Part shown: piece by piece, positions 9,052 through 18,515 of the stretch
Layout: every line of letters begins with the position of its first letter
Numbering within the stretch: position 1 is the stretch's first letter
DNA from: Peptostreptococcus russellii
GTDB taxonomy: Bacteria; Bacillota; Clostridia; Peptostreptococcales; Peptostreptococcaceae
Direction: 5' to 3'
DNA: 64,000 bases
NCBI RefSeq assembly: GCF_900110295.1
Contig: NZ_FODF01000001.1
Coordinates: forward strand, 248,001-312,000
Program-made: the position numbers and the translations under genes
Notes under the pieces: model-generated
Database searches by the model: none
What the model was told of the DNA's origin: nothing
Seen by the model: the letters and a program-made list of their open reading frames with translations, nothing else

Positions 9052-10203
9052 ATGAAATATAAATATACATTAATATCGCCTTGTTTCTTTGGTATGGAAA
9101 AGATGCTTGCCAATGAAATAAAGGCTCTAGGTTTTGAAATTGAAAAAACAGAAGACGGAAGAATTACATACAAAACAGATGAATACGGTATAGCAAAGGC
9201 TAATATGTGGCTAAGATGCGCTGAGAGAGTAAATCTTAAAGTTGCTGAATTCAAGGCAACTTCATTTGAAGAACTATATGATAAGACAAGAGCCATAGAC
9301 TGGTCTAGATTTATACCTTATGGTTCAGAATTTCCTGTTTCAAAGGCTTCTTCTATAAAGTCTAAGTTACACTCTACACCGGATATACAGTCTATAGTAA
9401 AAAAGGCAATAGTAGATAGTTTGAAGGAAAAGTATCTTGAAAAAGGTATGTTAAAAGAGGACAAGGAAAAGTATCCTATTTATGTATTTATACATAAGGA
9501 CAAGGTTGTTCTTTCTATAGATACTAGTGGAGTTGCGCTTCATAAAAGAGGATACAGAGAAAAATCAAACAAGGCTCCAATAAGAGAAACATTAGCGGCA
9601 GGTCTAGTTTATTTGACTCCTTGGAGAGCAGGAAGAACTTTAGTAGACCCTATGTGTGGTTCAGGTACAATACTGATAGAAGCAGCAATGATGGGAATAA
9701 ATATGGCTCCAGGTCTTAATAGAGAGTTTATTGCAGAAAAATGGAGAACTATTGACAAAAAGATATGGTGGGATACTAGAAGAGAAGCGTTTGAACAATT
9801 AAAAGATGATGAAGATTTTATGATCTATGGATATGATATAGATTCAGAAACAATTGAAATCGCAAAAGAAAATGCTGAGATAGCAGGAGTTGAAAAATAT
9901 ATAAAATTCCAAGTAGGAGATGCTAGAAAGTTCACTAGTGATGAAGAATATGGATTCCTAATAAGCAATCCTCCATATGGAGAAAGACTTGAAGATGAAG
10001 AAAGTATAAAAATTCTTTATAAAGAATTAGGATATATGTGTAGAAAACTAAAAAACTGGTCTTATTTTATAATTACATCATATGATAATTTTGAATATGA
10101 ATTCGGAGAGAAATCAACTAGAAATAGAAAACTTTATAATGGTATGCTTAAAACATATTATTATCAGTATCTAGGTCCTAAACCACCAAGAAAAGATAAG
10201 TAA
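9052..10203 (+). CDS. THUMP-domain class I RNA methyltransferase (RlmL/YpsC type)
   Basis: This 383-residue protein is predicted to methylate guanine in 23S rRNA at N2, as RlmL-like enzymes do. An N-terminal THUMP region (about residues 1-160) precedes a Rossmann methyltransferase fold. The SAM loop is VDPMCGSGTI starting at 198, and the N6/N2-methylase catalytic motif NPPYGER starts at Asn306. Length matches Bacillus YpsC (about 385) rather than the fused RlmKL of Enterobacteria. ATG 9052 follows GGAGG. It heads a run of closely spaced genes; the lipoprotein gene begins 25 bases after its stop. Confidence 0.9.
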   Translation: MKYKYTLISPCFFGMEKMLANEIKALGFEIEKTEDGRITYKTDEYGIAKANMWLRCAERVNLKVAEFKATSFEELYDKTRAIDWSRFIPYGSEFPVSKASSIKSKLHSTPDIQSIVKKAIVDSLKEKYLEKGMLKEDKEKYPIYVFIHKDKVVLSIDTSGVALHKRGYREKSNKAPIRETLAAGLVYLTPWRAGRTLVDPMCGSGTILIEAAMMGINMAPGLNREFIAEKWRTIDKKIWWDTRREAFEQLKDDEDFMIYGYDIDSETIEIAKENAEIAGVEKYIKFQVGDARKFTSDEEYGFLISNPPYGERLEDEESIKILYKELGYMCRKLKNWSYFIITSYDNFEYEFGEKSTRNRKLYNGMLKTYYYQYLGPKPPRKDK

Positions 10204-10228
10204 TATGTGTATAGGGAGGAAAGAAAAA

Positions 10229-11596
10229 GTGAAATTGAAAATGAAATTATTAATGCTTTTCTGCTGCTTTTTCATATCGGCATGCTTAACTGGATGTAAA
10301 ACAGAGTCAATGAAATCACCGGAAAAACTTTTGGAAAAGCCGGTAACAAATGAATTTAACTATAAAATTTACAATGACATAAGAAAACTAACTCCAATAG
10401 ATACGACATTTATACTTCCTAAAAATGCAACTGAGGTCGGGAGAATAAATAAGATTGACCTAAATTCAGATGGTAATAAGGAAGTAATAGCGTTCAAAAA
10501 GAAAATAAATGAAAATCAAGATATGAATAGTATATATATGTATATATTTGAAAGTGAAGGAGATTCTATTGTAGATGATTCTGAGAGAATGGTAAGAATT
10601 TCAGGAGACAATATAAAATATGCAAACTTTGTAGATATAAATAATGATGGAAAAAAAGAAATTGTACTTCAGATTTCCAACAAGGGATTTGAAAATATAT
10701 ACATCTATAAATATGTAGATCAAACTGTAAAGAAGATGGCAGAATACAGTACATCTAAATATGCAATTAAATTAAATTTCTATGATTATAATAGCAGTGG
10801 TAAAGAGGAAGGTCTTGCTATTTTACAGGACTTAACTAGTTTCGATGCAATTCTTTCAAAGGTAAAAATAGAAGGCGAAGAAATAGTTTTTGACAAATTT
10901 GAAACATCGAAAAATATAGATAGCCTTGATAAAGTTGATATAATCAATGGAAAGGTTTCTAAAAATCAAAGAGGTAGCATGGTAGTTTACCAAAACTTTG
11001 ATGGATCATTAGTTACACAAATTGTAGTCTATAGAGATGGAAAGTTTGTTAAAGCGTTTAGTGATGATGATGGAAAGTTAAAAAATCCGTCTCTTGTAAA
11101 ACCATTCGATATAGACGGAGATGGTATTTTGGAAATACCGAAAATAGAATTTAAATTCTCAAATAACACTCCTAAGGAGTCCAATATAATCACTTGGTAT
11201 GAGTGGAATGGACAAATCGGCAAGGAGAGTAGACTGAAGACAGAAAAACAGATATTCTACTGCTATGACTATAATTTTATGATTAGTATTCCTAATAGCA
11301 TAGAAAAACAATTCTTTATTAAGCAAAAATATGGTACAAGTAAAAGCATATTTGAATTTTATTCAAGAAAAGCTGATGAAAGCTTAGAAAGATTATTTGA
11401 GATAGTAGTTGTTCAAAAAAATAGTGAAGAAGTGGATACAAAGGCTAAAACACAGAATCAAGAAGAATTTTCTAATGTTTTATCTGAAAATGAAGAATAC
11501 ACATACATATATAAGCCAATAAATAAAAAGTATTTAAAAGAATATAATATAAACTTTGAAACAATAAAAGAAAAATTTGAGATTATAAATAAATAG
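10229..11596 (+). CDS. Lipoprotein with FG-GAP/VCBS-like calcium-binding repeats
   Basis: This 455-residue predicted surface lipoprotein has a signal peptide ending in LTGC (Cys23). At least three segments fit VCBS/FG-GAP-type repeats with Dx[DN]xDG metal loops: DLNSDGNKEV, DINNDGKKEI and DIDGDGILEI. GTG 10229 is chosen because GGGAGGA sits eight bases upstream; the in-frame ATG at 10205 has no ribosome site. The gene lies ten bases before a two-component system, so it may be an accessory sensor or target of that system; this is inference from position only. No catalytic motif is visible. Confidence 0.72.
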   Translation: MKLKMKLLMLFCCFFISACLTGCKTESMKSPEKLLEKPVTNEFNYKIYNDIRKLTPIDTTFILPKNATEVGRINKIDLNSDGNKEVIAFKKKINENQDMNSIYMYIFESEGDSIVDDSERMVRISGDNIKYANFVDINNDGKKEIVLQISNKGFENIYIYKYVDQTVKKMAEYSTSKYAIKLNFYDYNSSGKEEGLAILQDLTSFDAILSKVKIEGEEIVFDKFETSKNIDSLDKVDIINGKVSKNQRGSMVVYQNFDGSLVTQIVVYRDGKFVKAFSDDDGKLKNPSLVKPFDIDGDGILEIPKIEFKFSNNTPKESNIITWYEWNGQIGKESRLKTEKQIFYCYDYNFMISIPNSIEKQFFIKQKYGTSKSIFEFYSRKADESLERLFEIVVVQKNSEEVDTKAKTQNQEEFSNVLSENEEYTYIYKPINKKYLKEYNINFETIKEKFEIINK

Positions 11597-11606
11597 AGGA
11601 GGAAAT

Positions 11607-12302
11607 ATGGAAAAGATTCTAATTTTAGAAGATGAAATAGGTATCAGAAGTTTCGTAAGTATTAATCTTAAAAGAGAAGGATATGAGGTTATAGAAGCTG
11701 GAACTGGCTCAGAAGCCATTGAAAAACTTAATTCAGAAAAAAATATTTCTGTAGCTCTACTTGATATTATGCTGCCAGATATGAGCGGTATTGAAGTATG
11801 CAAGTACATAAGAGAGAACCATGATAATATAGGGGTTATTATGTTAACAGCAAAGTCTCAGGAAGAAGACAAAATAGAAGGTTTTGTTTCTGGAGCAGAC
11901 GACTATATTATTAAGCCCTTTAGCATAAAAGAACTACTTGCAAGAGTTGCAGCACTTATAAGAAGAGTAAAGAAAAATAATGACTCTAAAAAGAACAATT
12001 TAATTGATTCACCGCCTTTTTTACTTGATCAAAATAAAAGAAAGTTATTTAAAAATGGTGAAGAAGTCGATTTAACTCCTACAGAGTTCTCTATAGTAAA
12101 ATATCTTATGATCAATGACAACAAAAGTCTAAGTAGAGATCAGATATTAGAAGAAGTTTGGGGTTCAGTAGTTTTATATGATTATAAGATAGTAGACGTT
12201 AATATTAGAAGAATCAGAAACAAGATAGAAGATGACCCATCAAAACCTAAATATATTCAGACAATTTGGGGTTATGGATATTCTTTTAGGAGAGGGGAAT
12301 AA
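11607..12302 (+). CDS. OmpR/PhoB-family response regulator
   Basis: This 231-residue regulator has a receiver domain with the acidic pocket in LEDE, phospho-acceptor Asp53 (LLDIMLPD), Thr81 and Lys103 (IIKPFS). A winged-helix DNA-binding domain covers about residues 130-230, including LTPTEFSIVKYL and the C-terminal WGYGYSFR. It should be phosphorylated by the adjacent kinase. Its stop codon overlaps the kinase start by one base (TAATG), indicating translational coupling. The ribosome site is GAGGAGG just upstream of ATG 11607. Confidence 0.94.
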   Translation: MEKILILEDEIGIRSFVSINLKREGYEVIEAGTGSEAIEKLNSEKNISVALLDIMLPDMSGIEVCKYIRENHDNIGVIMLTAKSQEEDKIEGFVSGADDYIIKPFSIKELLARVAALIRRVKKNNDSKKNNLIDSPPFLLDQNKRKLFKNGEEVDLTPTEFSIVKYLMINDNKSLSRDQILEEVWGSVVLYDYKIVDVNIRRIRNKIEDDPSKPKYIQTIWGYGYSFRRGE

Positions 12303-13729
12303 TGGTACTACATTTTGGAGGATTAAGAAAAAAAGTTTTAAAAAACTTCATAATAGTTATCTTGCTTGTAGTTTTATCATTTGAAGTAATACTAACTCTA
12401 TTTGCAACTAGACACTATTATGCCTCAGTAAAACAGGCTCTTATGTCACAAATAGCATATACAAATGCAGTTTATAATTCATCGTCAAATGACAATATGG
12501 GATTTTTAGACAAGGCTGAAAATATATTTGAAAACCAAGGCTATTCTCAAAATAATAAAATTGCAATTAATGTAATAGACAGGAATGGAAATGTTTTAAT
12601 AGATCAATATGGTTTTAAGGGAAATGAAAAATGCAACTATCCTGATGTTAGACTTGCCATAAGAAATTCTAATAACATAACACCTATTACATATAAGGAG
12701 CATAATACAAATGAGAAAGTAATGAGTGTATCAGTTCCTATAAAGTCAAATGGTATAGTAGAAGGTGTAGTTAGGTACAGTATTTCTCTAAAGTATGTAG
12801 ATAGAGAAATAACAAAAATAATAGTGTACCTATTCTTCCTAGGGGTATTAATTCTACTTGCCAGTGTAGCTTTGAGTTTGAAATTTGCAGACAGCTTGAT
12901 TGAGCCTTTAAGTGAGCTTAAAATTTTCTCGAATATGCTTGCTAGAGGTAACTACAATATAAAAATGAATAAGGAAAGAATCTCAGATGACGAAATAGGT
13001 GATCTTGCAAGAACTTTTGAAAATATGGCTCAAGAAATACAAAAGAGTGAAAAATTAAAAGATGAGTTTATATCATCTATATCTCATGAGCTTAGAACTC
13101 CTCTTACATCAATAAATGGATGGAGTGAAACTCTTCAGTTGGACAATATTTCTAAAGAAGAGCTAAGTATGGGACTTAACATCATTCAAGATGAGACACA
13201 GAGGCTTATAAAACTTGTTGAAGAATTACTAGACTTTTCAAGGCTATCTTCAGATAGAATAAAATTAGATTTAGAAGAAGTTAATATTGAAAATTTAGTT
13301 GTAAGTGTAGTCAATCAGCTTAGAGCCATGGCAGTAGATAAAAATGTAAGGCTTACATTTGAATTTATGAAACAAGATATGCAGTTGATTTCAGGAGATA
13401 AGAATAGATTACGTCAAGTTCTTATAAACTTGATACAAAATGCAATTAAGTTTACGCCAAAGGATGGAAATATATTCGTAGGAGTAAATCAATTTGACCA
13501 TGTTACTGAAATAGTAGTAAGAGACAATGGTATTGGTATATCTGAGCAAAATATATCCAAGGTATCTAAGAAGTTTTTCCAAGAGGACTTCAACAAGGCT
13601 GGAAGTGGCCTAGGTCTTGCAATAAGTGATGAAATCATTAAGTTGCACGGCGGAAAAATGATAATAAAAAGTAAGAAAAATGAAGGAACTGAAATTACTT
13701 TTACAATACAAAATAATTTAAAAAAATAG
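12302..13729 (+). CDS. Sensor histidine kinase with HAMP domain
   Basis: This 475-residue membrane kinase has a transmembrane segment near residues 15-35, an extracytoplasmic sensor of about 130 residues and a second membrane segment near 170-190. HAMP follows (SLIEPLSELKIFSNMLARGN), then the phospho-acceptor His262 in SSISHELRTPLTS. The ATPase domain has N box NLIQNAIKFTP, G1 DNGIGIS and G2 GSGLGLAIS. It pairs with the response regulator that overlaps it by one base. The signal is unknown; the neighbouring lipoprotein, MATE exporter and PopT-like gene suggest an envelope or toxic-compound cue. Confidence 0.94.
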   Translation: MVLHFGGLRKKVLKNFIIVILLVVLSFEVILTLFATRHYYASVKQALMSQIAYTNAVYNSSSNDNMGFLDKAENIFENQGYSQNNKIAINVIDRNGNVLIDQYGFKGNEKCNYPDVRLAIRNSNNITPITYKEHNTNEKVMSVSVPIKSNGIVEGVVRYSISLKYVDREITKIIVYLFFLGVLILLASVALSLKFADSLIEPLSELKIFSNMLARGNYNIKMNKERISDDEIGDLARTFENMAQEIQKSEKLKDEFISSISHELRTPLTSINGWSETLQLDNISKEELSMGLNIIQDETQRLIKLVEELLDFSRLSSDRIKLDLEEVNIENLVVSVVNQLRAMAVDKNVRLTFEFMKQDMQLISGDKNRLRQVLINLIQNAIKFTPKDGNIFVGVNQFDHVTEIVVRDNGIGISEQNISKVSKKFFQEDFNKAGSGLGLAISDEIIKLHGGKMIIKSKKNEGTEITFTIQNNLKK

Positions 13730-13743
13730 AGTCGGAGGAAAAA

Positions 13744-15078
13744 GTGAAGAAAGATTTAGGAAATGATAAAATCTCCAAACTTCTGCTGCAGTTAAGTGTA
13801 CCAGCTATATTAAGTATGCTCATTGCCGCAATATATAATATCGTTGACAGGATATTTATTGGAAGAACAAATCCACTTGGGCTTACCGCAATAGGAATAA
13901 CAATGCCATTTCAAGTAATACAAATGGCATTTGTTCTTCTTATAGGAGTAGGTGGATCGACATTAATGTCTATTAGATATGGAGAAGATGATATAGAGTC
14001 AGCAGAAAAGATTTTATTTAACTCGCTTTTATATATAATAATAAGTGAATTGCTACTTACTGTTTTATGCATAGTTTTTATGGAACCTATATTTAGCCTA
14101 CTGGGAGTATCAAGCTCTGTAGAAGCTTATGCAAGGGATTATATACTTATAATTCTAATAGGTGGTGTTCCGGGGCTAACAGGATACTGTTTAAATAATA
14201 TGGTGAGATCCCTTGGATTTTCAAAACAGTCCATGATAATTGTATTTACAAGTTCAGTTTTAAATATAGTTTTAGATGCTATTTTTATATTTGTTCTTGG
14301 TATGGGAGTAAAAGGAGCAGCGGTGGCGACTGTACTGTCACAAACTCTTGTAACAGTCTTTGTAATATACTTTTTTATTAAAAATAAAGATGTACCGGTT
14401 AAGCTAAAGTTTAAGAATAACAGTTACAATTTAAATACCATTAAGGAAATAACATCTAATGGATTGCCTAATTTTTATATGCAGATTTTTGGGACAGTCC
14501 TAGGGATACTTCTTAACAGATTTATTATACATTATGGAGGGGATTATCATCTTGCCTCTGTAACTATAATAACTTCCATAATGATGTTTTTCACTATGGT
14601 AATATACGGTATAAGTCAGGGGGCACAACCGATTATTGGTTACAATTTCGGTGCGAAAAAGATAGATAGAAGTATTTATGCATTAAAAAGTGCACTTGTG
14701 GTAATTATTATTGTTGCAGTTGTAGCACTTATTGTTTTAGAATTAGTACCTGGATTATTTGTAAAGCTATTTACGAATGAAGAAGAGCTTATAAGAATAA
14801 CAAACCACAATATAAGACTATATATTTTGGGAATTCCTTTTATAGGTATACATTCTATAACTACGACATATTTTCAATCTATTAAAAAGCCGAAAATATC
14901 CTCTATCCTGTACATTCTTAAATATGGAGCAGTATTAATACCGCTTTTGTTTATTGTACCTAAGTTTATGGGAGTAGATGGAGTCTATCTTTCCAATGCA
15001 CTTAGCGATACAATAGCTGGAGTAGTTGCTCTTATACTTTTACTAAAGGATATCAAGACTATGTCAAGGGAGGTGTAA
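13744..15078 (+). CDS. MATE-family multidrug efflux transporter
   Basis: This 444-residue protein has about twelve hydrophobic segments in two homologous halves (MatE domains), with family features such as ISQGAQPIIGYNFGAKK. Such proteins expel cationic drugs using Na+ or H+. It starts at GTG 13744 with GGAGGAAAAA upstream, 14 bases after the kinase stop, so it is likely co-transcribed with the two-component system and may be its target. Its stop is four bases before the next gene. Confidence 0.9.
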   Translation: MKKDLGNDKISKLLLQLSVPAILSMLIAAIYNIVDRIFIGRTNPLGLTAIGITMPFQVIQMAFVLLIGVGGSTLMSIRYGEDDIESAEKILFNSLLYIIISELLLTVLCIVFMEPIFSLLGVSSSVEAYARDYILIILIGGVPGLTGYCLNNMVRSLGFSKQSMIIVFTSSVLNIVLDAIFIFVLGMGVKGAAVATVLSQTLVTVFVIYFFIKNKDVPVKLKFKNNSYNLNTIKEITSNGLPNFYMQIFGTVLGILLNRFIIHYGGDYHLASVTIITSIMMFFTMVIYGISQGAQPIIGYNFGAKKIDRSIYALKSALVVIIIVAVVALIVLELVPGLFVKLFTNEEELIRITNHNIRLYILGIPFIGIHSITTTYFQSIKKPKISSILYILKYGAVLIPLLFIVPKFMGVDGVYLSNALSDTIAGVVALILLLKDIKTMSREV

Positions 15079-15082
15079 AGCC

Positions 15083-15970
15083 TTGATAATAAATATGTTT
15101 AATGGATTTTGCATGGCTGTTGCAGATAGTGTACCCGGAGTATCAGGGGGGACAATAGCCTTTATACTAGGTTTTTATGAAGAACTTTTAGAATCCATTA
15201 ATAATATTACAAGCGGAAATAAGGAAAATAGAAAAGAATCGATTATATTTATTTCAAAAATATTTCTTGGTTGGATTATAGGTATGACTTGTTCAGTTTT
15301 ATTCCTATCAAAAATGTTTGGAAAAAATATATACACACTAAGTTCTTTGTTTATAGGTTTGACAGTTGCATCTATAATTTATATTTTAAAAAATGAAATT
15401 AAGACAATTGAGAAAAAAAAGAGCTATTTACTACTAACCTTAGCAGGAATAGTACTAGTAGTATTGATTTCAAGTTTCAGAGGTAAGTTTGTCAGAAGTG
15501 GAAATATAGTAATGTCAGATCTTGATTTAATAGAATATATTTATATTTTTATTTCGGGTATGATAACAATATCTGCAATGGTTCTTCCTGGAATATCTGG
15601 GTCTACACTTTTATTGATACTCGGTGCATACATACCTATAATTAATGCACTTGACAGACTATTGAATATGGACTTTAGTGTACTTTCTGGACTTTTAACT
15701 TTTATTGCAGGGATACTTTTTGGCATTGTTTTATCTGTAAGGGTAATAAGAAATGCCTTTAGACGACATAGAAGCAAAATGATATATTTTGTAATAGGTT
15801 TAACTCTTGGATCCCTACAGGCAATTAAGAATGGTCCAACTACAATGAGTGTATCTAAAGAAGCACTCAACCTTTCCAATTTCAGCATTACAGGCTTTCT
15901 AGTTGGAATAGTACTGCTATTGATACTAGAGTATATTAAGAACAGATCAATGAAAAAATATGTAAAATAG
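15083..15970 (+). CDS. DUF368 membrane protein (PopT-type polyprenyl-phosphate translocase family)
   Basis: This 295-residue polytopic membrane protein opens with the DUF368 hallmark ADSVPGVSGGTIAFILGFYE and has the internal repeat VLPGISGSTLLLILGAY, giving two inverted halves. Members of this family (PopT) recycle undecaprenyl phosphate across the membrane for envelope synthesis; assignment here is by family. The start is a TTG at 15083 with GGGAGGTG eight bases upstream, and it matches where homologues begin. It is the last gene of the run with the two-component system. Confidence 0.85.
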   Translation: MIINMFNGFCMAVADSVPGVSGGTIAFILGFYEELLESINNITSGNKENRKESIIFISKIFLGWIIGMTCSVLFLSKMFGKNIYTLSSLFIGLTVASIIYILKNEIKTIEKKKSYLLLTLAGIVLVVLISSFRGKFVRSGNIVMSDLDLIEYIYIFISGMITISAMVLPGISGSTLLLILGAYIPIINALDRLLNMDFSVLSGLLTFIAGILFGIVLSVRVIRNAFRRHRSKMIYFVIGLTLGSLQAIKNGPTTMSVSKEALNLSNFSITGFLVGIVLLLILEYIKNRSMKKYVK

Positions 15971-15976
15971 TAAAAT

Positions 15977-16029
15977 ATATTCCTTATGAATTATGATATA
16001 AAAATGATACTTCATAGGGAGTATTTTTT
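15977..16029 (+). terminator. Terminator after the DUF368 gene
   Basis: Bases 15977-15990 pair with 16011-16024 over 14 positions with G-U wobbles, followed by TTTTTT. The 20-base loop is long for a terminator. Confidence 0.7.
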
Positions 16030-16373
16030 ATACATTTATAAAAGTTTCAGAAAAATCTGTATAAATAAAGATATTTTTGAAAAATGAATAATAAAATAAA
16101 AACTATATAATATTCAGAAAATTCTTTAGGAAACAATTGTTTCCGTTAAAATTTTTTGATAAACTAAACTATTAATTAAATATTACTTAGGAAAATATTT
16201 TTTGCCTAAGAAAAAAGTTTTTAATTATGCAAGAAAAATTGCAAAAAGTTCTCTGAAATTTAACTATCTCGCCTTAGCGATTTTTTATTAAAAATCATTG
16301 TAGGGAAATCATAAAATAATATAAAGCCTCTGTATATACACATGGAAAAACAGATAAATTTTATAGAAAAAAT

Positions 16374-16397
16374 AAAAGCCTATTATGGCTTTTTTTT
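16374..16397 (+). terminator. Intergenic terminator-like hairpin
   Basis: AAAAGCC (16374-16380) pairs with GGCTTTT (16387-16393) around TATTAT, followed by more T residues. No annotated gene ends just upstream, so it may end a short untranslated RNA or attenuate an upstream promoter. Confidence 0.6.
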
Positions 16398-16508
16398 AAC
16401 GAAAAAACTTTTATAGAAAACCTTTTTTTCTTATGTTTTATTAAAAATAACATAATTTATTAAACGACACATCAGAAAAAATATGCAGTAGCATTCTTTT
16501 TTTTAATA

Positions 16509-16517
16509 TGTTATAAT
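16509..16517 (+). promoter_or_regulatory. Extended -10 promoter of the OPT transporter
   Basis: TGTTATAAT lies 36 bases before the start codon. No good -35 hexamer is present at the normal spacing. Confidence 0.6.
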
Positions 16518-16553
16518 AAAAAAGATTTTTGAATAAGAAGGAGGCATATTATT

Positions 16554-18482
16554 ATGAGCGGTAATAATAAAAAATTACCAAAGGAAGCTTATGGTGGCGT
16601 GTCTGGTAAAGATTACGTACCATATATATCGACAGGAGACAAAAAAGGTGCAAATGTTGCAGTTATAATTATCGGTGCGATTCTTGCAGTTATCTTTGCT
16701 GCATCAACTGCATACTCTGGTATGAAGGCAGGTCTGACAGTTGCAGCAGGTATTCCAGGGTCAATAATTGGTTCTGCATTGGTAGCTGCATTTGCAAAGA
16801 AAAAGGGTATCTTAGGTAAAAACATTGTTCAAGGTATGGCTAGTGGTGGTGAATCTGTTGCCAGTGGTATGATATTCATTTTACCAGCAGTATTTCTAAT
16901 AGGAGCTAGAGTTTCTTTCCTAGAAGGTTTTGTGGTAGGTGTAGGTGGCGTGTTCTTCGGAATAGGTGTTGCATCACTTGTTCACAATTATCTAATTATA
17001 GAAGAGCATGGTAAACTTATGTATCCTGAAGCAATGGCAATTTCAGAAACATTAGTAGCATCAACTAATGGTGGAGATTCAATGAAATTCATGGGAATGG
17101 GATTTGGAATAGGTGGTTTAATAACAGTCCTATCTTCATCATTCTTAAATGTAGCAAACACTGTATTTAGTTTAATAGGGAATAAATTTTATAAATTTAA
17201 GTTTGAGGTTGAAGCAAATCCACTGTTACTAGGTATTGGATTTATAGTAGGTCTTGACGTAGCAATTACAATGTTTGCAGGTTCAATACTTTCAAACTTT
17301 GGTATTATGCCTTTAATCGGTTATTTTGCTGGAATGGCAGGAGACGGAGTTCAAGTTTGGAACAATCCAGCTATGGGAATAAGTCAGATGGATGTAAATG
17401 CTATTGCTGGAAACTATGTTAAGTATATAGGTGCAGGAATGATGTTATGTGGTGGTATCATAGGAGCTATAAATCTTATACCAACAATAATATCTTCTGT
17501 AAAGGAAACTCTTAAAGCTAGAAACTCTGAATCATCTGATGAAAAGGGAGGTATACAGCCACTATTACTAACTGCAGGTGTAATTGCAGCAGTAGTAGGA
17601 TCATTTATGGTATCTAGCTCTTTAACAATGACAATTGTGGGAGTGATAGTTGCATTTATACTAGCTGGCCTTTTTGTTATAGTTGCAGGACGTTTAACAG
17701 GTACAATTGGTACTTCAAATCTTCCTGTATCAGGTATGACAATAGCATCTCTAGTAATAGCTACACTAGTATTTGTAATAATGAAGTGGACTAATGTTGC
17801 AGACAACAGATCACTTCTATTGATATCAACATTTATAGTTGTCGCAATATCAATTGCAGGTGGTTATTCTCAGTCACAAAAGGTTACATTTATAGTAGGT
17901 GGTAGTAAGAATGAAATGCAAAGAGCATTTGCTTTAGCTGGTGTAATAGGTGTAATAGTTGTTGTTGGAACAATACTTATATTATCTGATAAACTTGCTA
18001 TAACAGGTGATAACCCACCATTTGCATTACCACAAGCTAACCTAATGTCAACATTGACATCAGGCATCATGTCAGGTAAGCTACCTTGGGTAATGATACT
18101 AGTTGGTGTTGTAATAGCACTTGTAATGTATTTTTTAAATCTACCTATAATGACAATAGCTATAGGTTTCTATTTACCGGTATCTACAACAATGATTATA
18201 TTAGTAGGGGCATTACTTCGTGTATTGGTAGAAAAAACAGCTAAGTCTGAAGAAGAAAAAGATGTGAAGCTATCAAATGGAGTAAGTTTATCTTCAGGAC
18301 TTGTTGCAGGTGGATCAATTATAGGTCTAGTAGGTATAGTTCTACAGATAACAAATATAGTTGGTGGAAAAGCACCAAGTGGATTTGCAGCCGGAAATGG
18401 AATGGCTTTAATACTTCTAGCATTACTATGCGTACTTACTTTATTACCTATAATGACGTCTAAAGTAAAGAATGAAAAATAG
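16554..18482 (+). CDS. OPT-family oligopeptide transporter
   Basis: This 642-residue membrane protein has about 14-16 hydrophobic segments. Features of the bacterial OPT family include YSGMKAGLTVAAGIPGSIIG near residues 53-72 and NLPVSGMTIASLVI in the second half. The family moves oligopeptides or peptide-like metal chelates using the proton gradient; the substrate is not determined here. ATG 16554 follows AAGGAGG by nine bases. A small PqqD-like gene begins 33 bases after its stop. The CodY-like sequences several hundred bases upstream would suit nutrient control of peptide uptake, but their distance is large. Confidence 0.93.
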   Translation: MSGNNKKLPKEAYGGVSGKDYVPYISTGDKKGANVAVIIIGAILAVIFAASTAYSGMKAGLTVAAGIPGSIIGSALVAAFAKKKGILGKNIVQGMASGGESVASGMIFILPAVFLIGARVSFLEGFVVGVGGVFFGIGVASLVHNYLIIEEHGKLMYPEAMAISETLVASTNGGDSMKFMGMGFGIGGLITVLSSSFLNVANTVFSLIGNKFYKFKFEVEANPLLLGIGFIVGLDVAITMFAGSILSNFGIMPLIGYFAGMAGDGVQVWNNPAMGISQMDVNAIAGNYVKYIGAGMMLCGGIIGAINLIPTIISSVKETLKARNSESSDEKGGIQPLLLTAGVIAAVVGSFMVSSSLTMTIVGVIVAFILAGLFVIVAGRLTGTIGTSNLPVSGMTIASLVIATLVFVIMKWTNVADNRSLLLISTFIVVAISIAGGYSQSQKVTFIVGGSKNEMQRAFALAGVIGVIVVVGTILILSDKLAITGDNPPFALPQANLMSTLTSGIMSGKLPWVMILVGVVIALVMYFLNLPIMTIAIGFYLPVSTTMIILVGALLRVLVEKTAKSEEEKDVKLSNGVSLSSGLVAGGSIIGLVGIVLQITNIVGGKAPSGFAAGNGMALILLALLCVLTLLPIMTSKVKNEK

Positions 18483-18515
18483 TTTATAATATAAAAAGAA
18501 AAGTAAGTGATTGAT

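Larger units (their letters stand above)
15971..16553 (+). other. Long AT-rich intergenic region with terminators, palindrome and CodY-like boxes
   Basis: I see no gene here. It holds the terminator of the upstream run (15977-16029), CodY-like sequences at 16042-16056 (two mismatches) and 16109-16123 (one mismatch to AATTTTCWGAAAATT), and a perfect 16-base palindrome GGAAACAATTGTTTCC at 16129-16144. There is also an inverted repeat around 16187-16209 (CTTAGG...CCTAAG) and a second terminator-like hairpin at 16374-16397. The last could end a short RNA started within the region. The OPT promoter lies near 16509. Confidence 0.5.
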
